Of a DNA stretch of 20,580 nt, positions 17,146 through 20,580 are shown piece by piece. Position 1 is the first letter of the stretch. Every line of letters begins with the position of its first letter. A program made the position numbers and the translations under genes. The DNA comes from Gamarada debralockiae (Eukaryota > Ascomycota > Leotiomycetes > Helotiales > Hyphodiscaceae). The notes under the pieces were generated by a model. That model was not told the origin of the DNA and did no database searches. It saw nothing but the letters and a program-made list of their open reading frames with translations. Location: assembly GCA_002803225.1 (NCBI GenBank), contig NXFV01000798.1, forward strand, positions 1-20,580, written 5' to 3'.

Positions 17146-20075
17146 CTAGTGTTTCCCTCTTCCTCTTGAGAATTTTGGAAACTTCTTAGGCATACTTGCA
17201 GCTCTACCAGTCTCTGCAGGAAACTCAGCGTCTATAGAATTCGAGCCCGGCAAGCTTATTAGTATTGGCTCGTCTCTGGCAATAGCCGTGTCGTTGACAG
17301 GACTCGGTGTGGCTTCCGCGTCAACAGCGCTAGGTTTCGTGGGCGGCGCTGGTGGCGGAGGTAGCGAGAAGTCCTCCTTCACGGCGTCAGAAACGGCTCT
17401 GAGGGCCTCAGCTCCCTGCTGCAAGAATCATCGCTGCACGAGTCGAAACCAAATTCCTGTCGAAGCTCTTCCGGAGTCGCAACACGGCTGGAATTGCCGT
17501 CAATCATGACAAGGCGACGACCCTCAATCCAATCTCTTTTCGTGGGCGAACTTGCATAATTGCTGGTATACACCAATTCAGCCGCGTTGGTAGCAAACCA
17601 CTCATCCCTAATCGCGAGCTGGAAGCCTGGATGGACCACGCCTTGGACGGTTGGGATACATGGATTTGAAGGTATTCCATTATCAGCTGGGGAGTCCAAG
17701 CCAGCGAAATTCAAGGAAAATCGCGATCTGGTGAAAACGGCTTGATACTTGGTATAAGTGGTTGGTGTTCCTCGACGACCGGGCCGCGTGATAGACTAAA
17801 CAGGACTGTCCAAAGTCCTGACTGGACCCTGGCCACTCCTGTCGAAAAGTTTTCCAGCAGGCCCGTTCTGTGCAGCTGCCAGGTAGCGAATCCTTTGCCC
17901 ACGATCCACAAAGACGCGAGGAGCTACGTCGAGGGTTGAGGTAAGTATGTCGAACCCATCGTTGACATCCGCCATCACAGCGGGAGGATATTCGTCAGGC
18001 GAGCATCCACCAACTGGTAGGTTTACTATTAGCGGGTCCCACAGAGCTGTATTGTGCTGCTTCAACCAAGTCGAATATACAGGTCGTCCAGTCTTGGGGA
18101 TTCTTCGATAGGCACAGGTGAGGGTTTCGAATGTTGCATCCAGATTAACAACAGACCGGTAATTGTAACAAGCTTGGCCGAAGGCAGCACAAAGGATCGG
18201 ATTGACAGGTAAAGCAGCCCAATCATCAACGATGGCAGTGGTGACCGCTTTGTTGAACTGCGGGTCACATCGACCTTCTTCATCTGCTCTTTTCGCAGCA
18301 GCGTTTCCACAAGAACTGGTGCTGGCACTTGAATGGCTTGACTCGGAAGGTCGGTCCTCTTTCGTGGCTGTTGGTTTATCCATCGACAGTGTGTGCTCCT
18401 TCCCGAATACCTTGAACTCGGCTTGGCCTTCCTTCTCGACGTCTTTGACACAGAGATCGATGAGTGCTGGGGTAGCAGCGATTTCGGCAATGTCCAGGAT
18501 CTCGCCTGCAAGAAAGGACAATAGTCAGCCTTGAATCAATGGTGATGGAGGGACTGAAGCGGAAATCTTGAAGAGAAATTTAAGCCTACCGATAAAAGGA
18601 ATGACATCCTCAAGCAGTTCCAAAGGAGCAAGCAACGCTGGAACAGCCAGACGACAGAATGCCTTGGCAGCAGTGTCTAGCGCTGCTTGCTCAGCCAGGG
18701 CTTCCGCTGCTGCTTTTGCTGCGTCCTCAGCCTCAGTCTTGAGATCGCTCCCTGATGGCGCTGGCGTGAAGCCCTTGCAGCAGTAACTTTGTGTGCCACC
18801 TGTACACGCTTGGGCGCCATTCGATTTGTCGAAACTGTTGGTGTCTTTGACGATTTCAGTTTCTCCGTCAGCGCAACCGCCCATGCACGAGAGACCCATC
18901 CCACGATACCCACGCCACTGGCAAGTGCCCATGGTGGTCCCGTCTGAGCAACTAATATGCCTGTATGTTAGCACATCATGTTCATGTTCATGATCACATC
19001 GAAATATTTTGCAAGCAGCCTGTCTTGGGGAGAAAATGGACTGAAGTCATGCTTACCAAAGACTGCGGTGCTGGCCAGCGCTGCAGCGACCATTTTTGGA
19101 GAGTTGATTTGGCTGTCCATCCATTTGTGTTACTTCGTTTGTGCCTGTTTTGCAAGCAACGTTGCAGTCGGTAGTATAGCAGGTTACCCCTGCTGCTAGA
19201 TTGTCGCTCATCTGTTTGGCGTCGGCTTGATTTTGCGTTGTGATGCCGCTGACAAGAATCAATTAGCTCGCGCTGTACATAAATGAATATAGAACGATGA
19301 TGAAAGACTTACGGAGCGGCTGCCAGACCGTTATCAGCAGTCTGATCTCTTTGATCAATGGCCCAAATCTGTGTCACGGTGAGCTCTTTCCAGCGTTTTC
19401 TTCAAATCATTCCTTACCATAGTACCTCCGAGGCATCTCGAGTTTGCAAATGTTCTCTTCTGTTGAAAAGTATCGTCATCGTCATAGCTTACCCATTGGT
19501 TGCTATCCCAAGTTATCCACTTGACAGCGGCTGTCTTGTCCCAAACTGGTGTGAGGCTGTTTGTTGTGATGATGTTTTCGATCTCTTCCAAATCCAGGAT
19601 TCCGCTAGCATCCGTGCAGGGACCAGCGTTCGCACCTCCTGTGAATTGACATACGCCATTTGGAGTGCTGCAAGATGGGTCAGAGAGTGTAAAACTTCTA
19701 CCATACTGTTATAGTTAGTACATCCTCGTTCATATAAATGAATTTCGCTTGCTTACCCACGCGAGTCCCAAGTTAACCTTCGCAGGCTCAACACCAGCTC
19801 GCCAGAGCAAGTCCAGGCCCATATCAATCTCAGTGACATTAGTATGTGGGTTAATGTAAGGACCTAGAAATAGGGAAGCTGCATCCCACACGCCATGAAC
19901 TTTGTTCTATTAGCCCAAATCGGATCCGAAACTTCCTGGAAGAAATGGTGGGCTCGCTTACGATCATAGGTCATAAAATTGAACCAATCTACACTTGGGG
20001 CAATGTTTTTGAGATCAAAGTGTTGAAGATACCAGTAAGATGTTGGGAGCGTCATGGAGATGCCGTATTTCGTGC
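17146..20075 (-). pseudogene. Truncated, decayed GH18 chitinase (killer-toxin alpha-like, subgroup C type)
   Basis: Remnant of a large secreted chitinase that hydrolyses chitin. Visible exons: 19962-20075, 19757-19899, 19418-19705, 19313-19368, 19057-19248, 18590-18960 and 17379-18505 with a TAG inside. GH18 parts present: TLPTSYWYLQHFDL, WFNFMTYD, DLHGVWD (rebuilt across intron 1), GLDLLWRAG, FTGGANAGPC, SYDD, FANSRCLGGTM. Then come the Cys-rich C-terminal modules (DGTTMGTCQW, GTQSYCC) and the long tail (EYPPAVMADVNDG, HPGF, DEWF) known from killer-toxin-type chitinases. Absent within the window: signal peptide, LysM/CBM18 modules and the catalytic DxxDxDxE, which should lie just before exon one. 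An in-frame TAG (17796-17798) interrupts the tail, and near 17424 coding-like sequence moves to another frame ending at 17146. The first visible exon begins after a CTGAC branch and CAG acceptor (20076), so a 5' part once existed. Alternatively the 5' half lies beyond the window edge. Confidence 0.82.
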
Positions 20076-20319
20076 CTGATTGATCCTTGGTCAGCTATTG
20101 CCATGGTTGACGGACTCGCTCGTCATAATAGAGCTGAGCTGGTGGCTGGTGAGGGATTTGAAAAGTGGCCTGAATAGAGATGCCGAATATGTAAAGGAGG
20201 TTGTGAACACCCAAGGAGGATTAAATTGGTAGCAAGCAAAAGCTAACTGCAAACAGCTGACACTAATCTCTACAAAATCCCAACAACACAAGACAGAAGA
20301 CTGTTGTTATGAGTACCCT

Positions 20320-20504
20320 GATACTGAGGTGCATATGGCGCTAGTCTAAAATAGGTTTCGAAAGCTTCAATTCAAAATCTCTGCTCCTTCATATGAAGTT
20401 CAATCCATCCCATATATCTACAGTCCCTGACTTTAGCTACTCGGTCTAAGCTGACCTACTTGGTCTGACTCAAGCTACTCGGTCTATCTGAACCCTAGAT
20501 ATCA
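20320..20504 (+). mobile_element. LINE 3' end, second copy
   Basis: This 185 bp segment matches the 3' end of the LINE remnant at 3546-3743 (minus strand). The first 35 bases, covering the last ORF2 codons and stop, agree at 32 positions by eye; both copies then share a diverged leader, ATATCTA(C/T)AG, a block of short tandem repeats, and the terminal GAACCCTAGATATCA. Almost no coding sequence remains, as expected for a strongly 5'-truncated LINE insertion. It lies 240 bp upstream of the first surviving chitinase exon. Confidence 0.65.
20436..20491. repeat. Three 18-19 bp tandem units in LINE 3' UTR
   Basis: Units at 20436-20454, 20455-20473 and 20474-20491 resemble GCTACTCGGTCTAAGCTGA, with CTACTYGGTCT shared by all three. 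They occupy the place held by a different 11-13 bp repeat in the copy at 3557-3619. Confidence 0.7.
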
Positions 20505-20561
20505 CTGTATATTCTAGACCTATCAACACATGTGAACAAAAAGTACAAGGGTTAGACGCAA

Positions 20562-20580
20562 CCCCCCCCCCCCCCCCCCC
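20562..20580. other. Poly-C run at the window end
   Basis: Nineteen consecutive C bases end the window, after GGGTTAGACGCAA. A homopolymer of this kind exactly at the end most likely marks a contig edge or sequencing artefact, and a real C tract cannot be excluded. Confidence 0.6.

Noticed and set aside
18062..18511. 149-codon minus-strand frame
   Set aside because: Overlaps the chitinase tail in another frame, and the other frame carries the family motifs.
20491..20558. CCCTA and GGGTTAG strings suggesting a telomere
   Set aside because: Single isolated occurrences, not tandem; one is part of the LINE terminus found also at 3.55 kb.

Overview
The window looks like nuclear DNA of a filamentous ascomycete (Pezizomycotina; a leotiomycete-like fungus is possible, but the class cannot be fixed from sequence alone). 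The basis is direct: genes are split by 48-99 nt introns with GTANGY-type donors and CTAAC/CTGAC-like branch sites, genes lie on both strands with long spacers, and the gene families are typical of fungi (DUF255/SPATA20-like protein, secreted CAP protein with a Thr/Pro-rich linker, kinase with an HGD catalytic loop, killer-toxin-type GH18 chitinase). There are no operons, tRNAs or CRISPR arrays.

Layout. 1-1061: window edge with protein-like scraps but no convincing gene, then a promoter. 1062-2080 (+): ankyrin-repeat protein, two exons. 2081-4351: an AT-rich gene-poor island with two mobile-element remnants, a 449 bp MITE with 24 bp inverted repeats and TA duplications (3089-3537) and the decayed 3' end of a LINE retrotransposon (3546-3995, minus). 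4352-6820 (-): DUF255/SPATA20-like protein, whose first intron splits the Trp codon of the CHWC motif. 7996-9038 (-): secreted CAP/PR-1-like protein, three exons. 9039-12484: long spacer with a small fragment of the same LINE 3' region. 12485-14464 (-): protein kinase, probably with at least one extra 5' exon near 14684-14794. 15192-15626 (-): possible small membrane protein. 15888-16910 (+): two-exon intracellular protein of unknown function. 17146-20075 (-): remnant of a multi-exon GH18 chitinase. 20320-20504 (+): a second copy of the LINE 3' end. 20562-20580: a poly-C run ending the window.

The main stories are decay and mobile elements. The chitinase lacks its signal peptide, chitin-binding modules and the catalytic DxxDxDxE half, carries an in-frame TAG and apparently a frameshift near its 3' end, and lies beside a LINE 3' end whose relatives occur at 3.6 kb and 12.1 kb. 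The LINE copies share a conserved 3' UTR that contains copy-specific short tandem repeats. The intact genes show no sign of acting in one pathway. I see no convincing new defence or biosynthetic system; the best follow-ups are the LINE family, the MITE, the splice-linked CHWC motif and the hidden kinase N-terminus.
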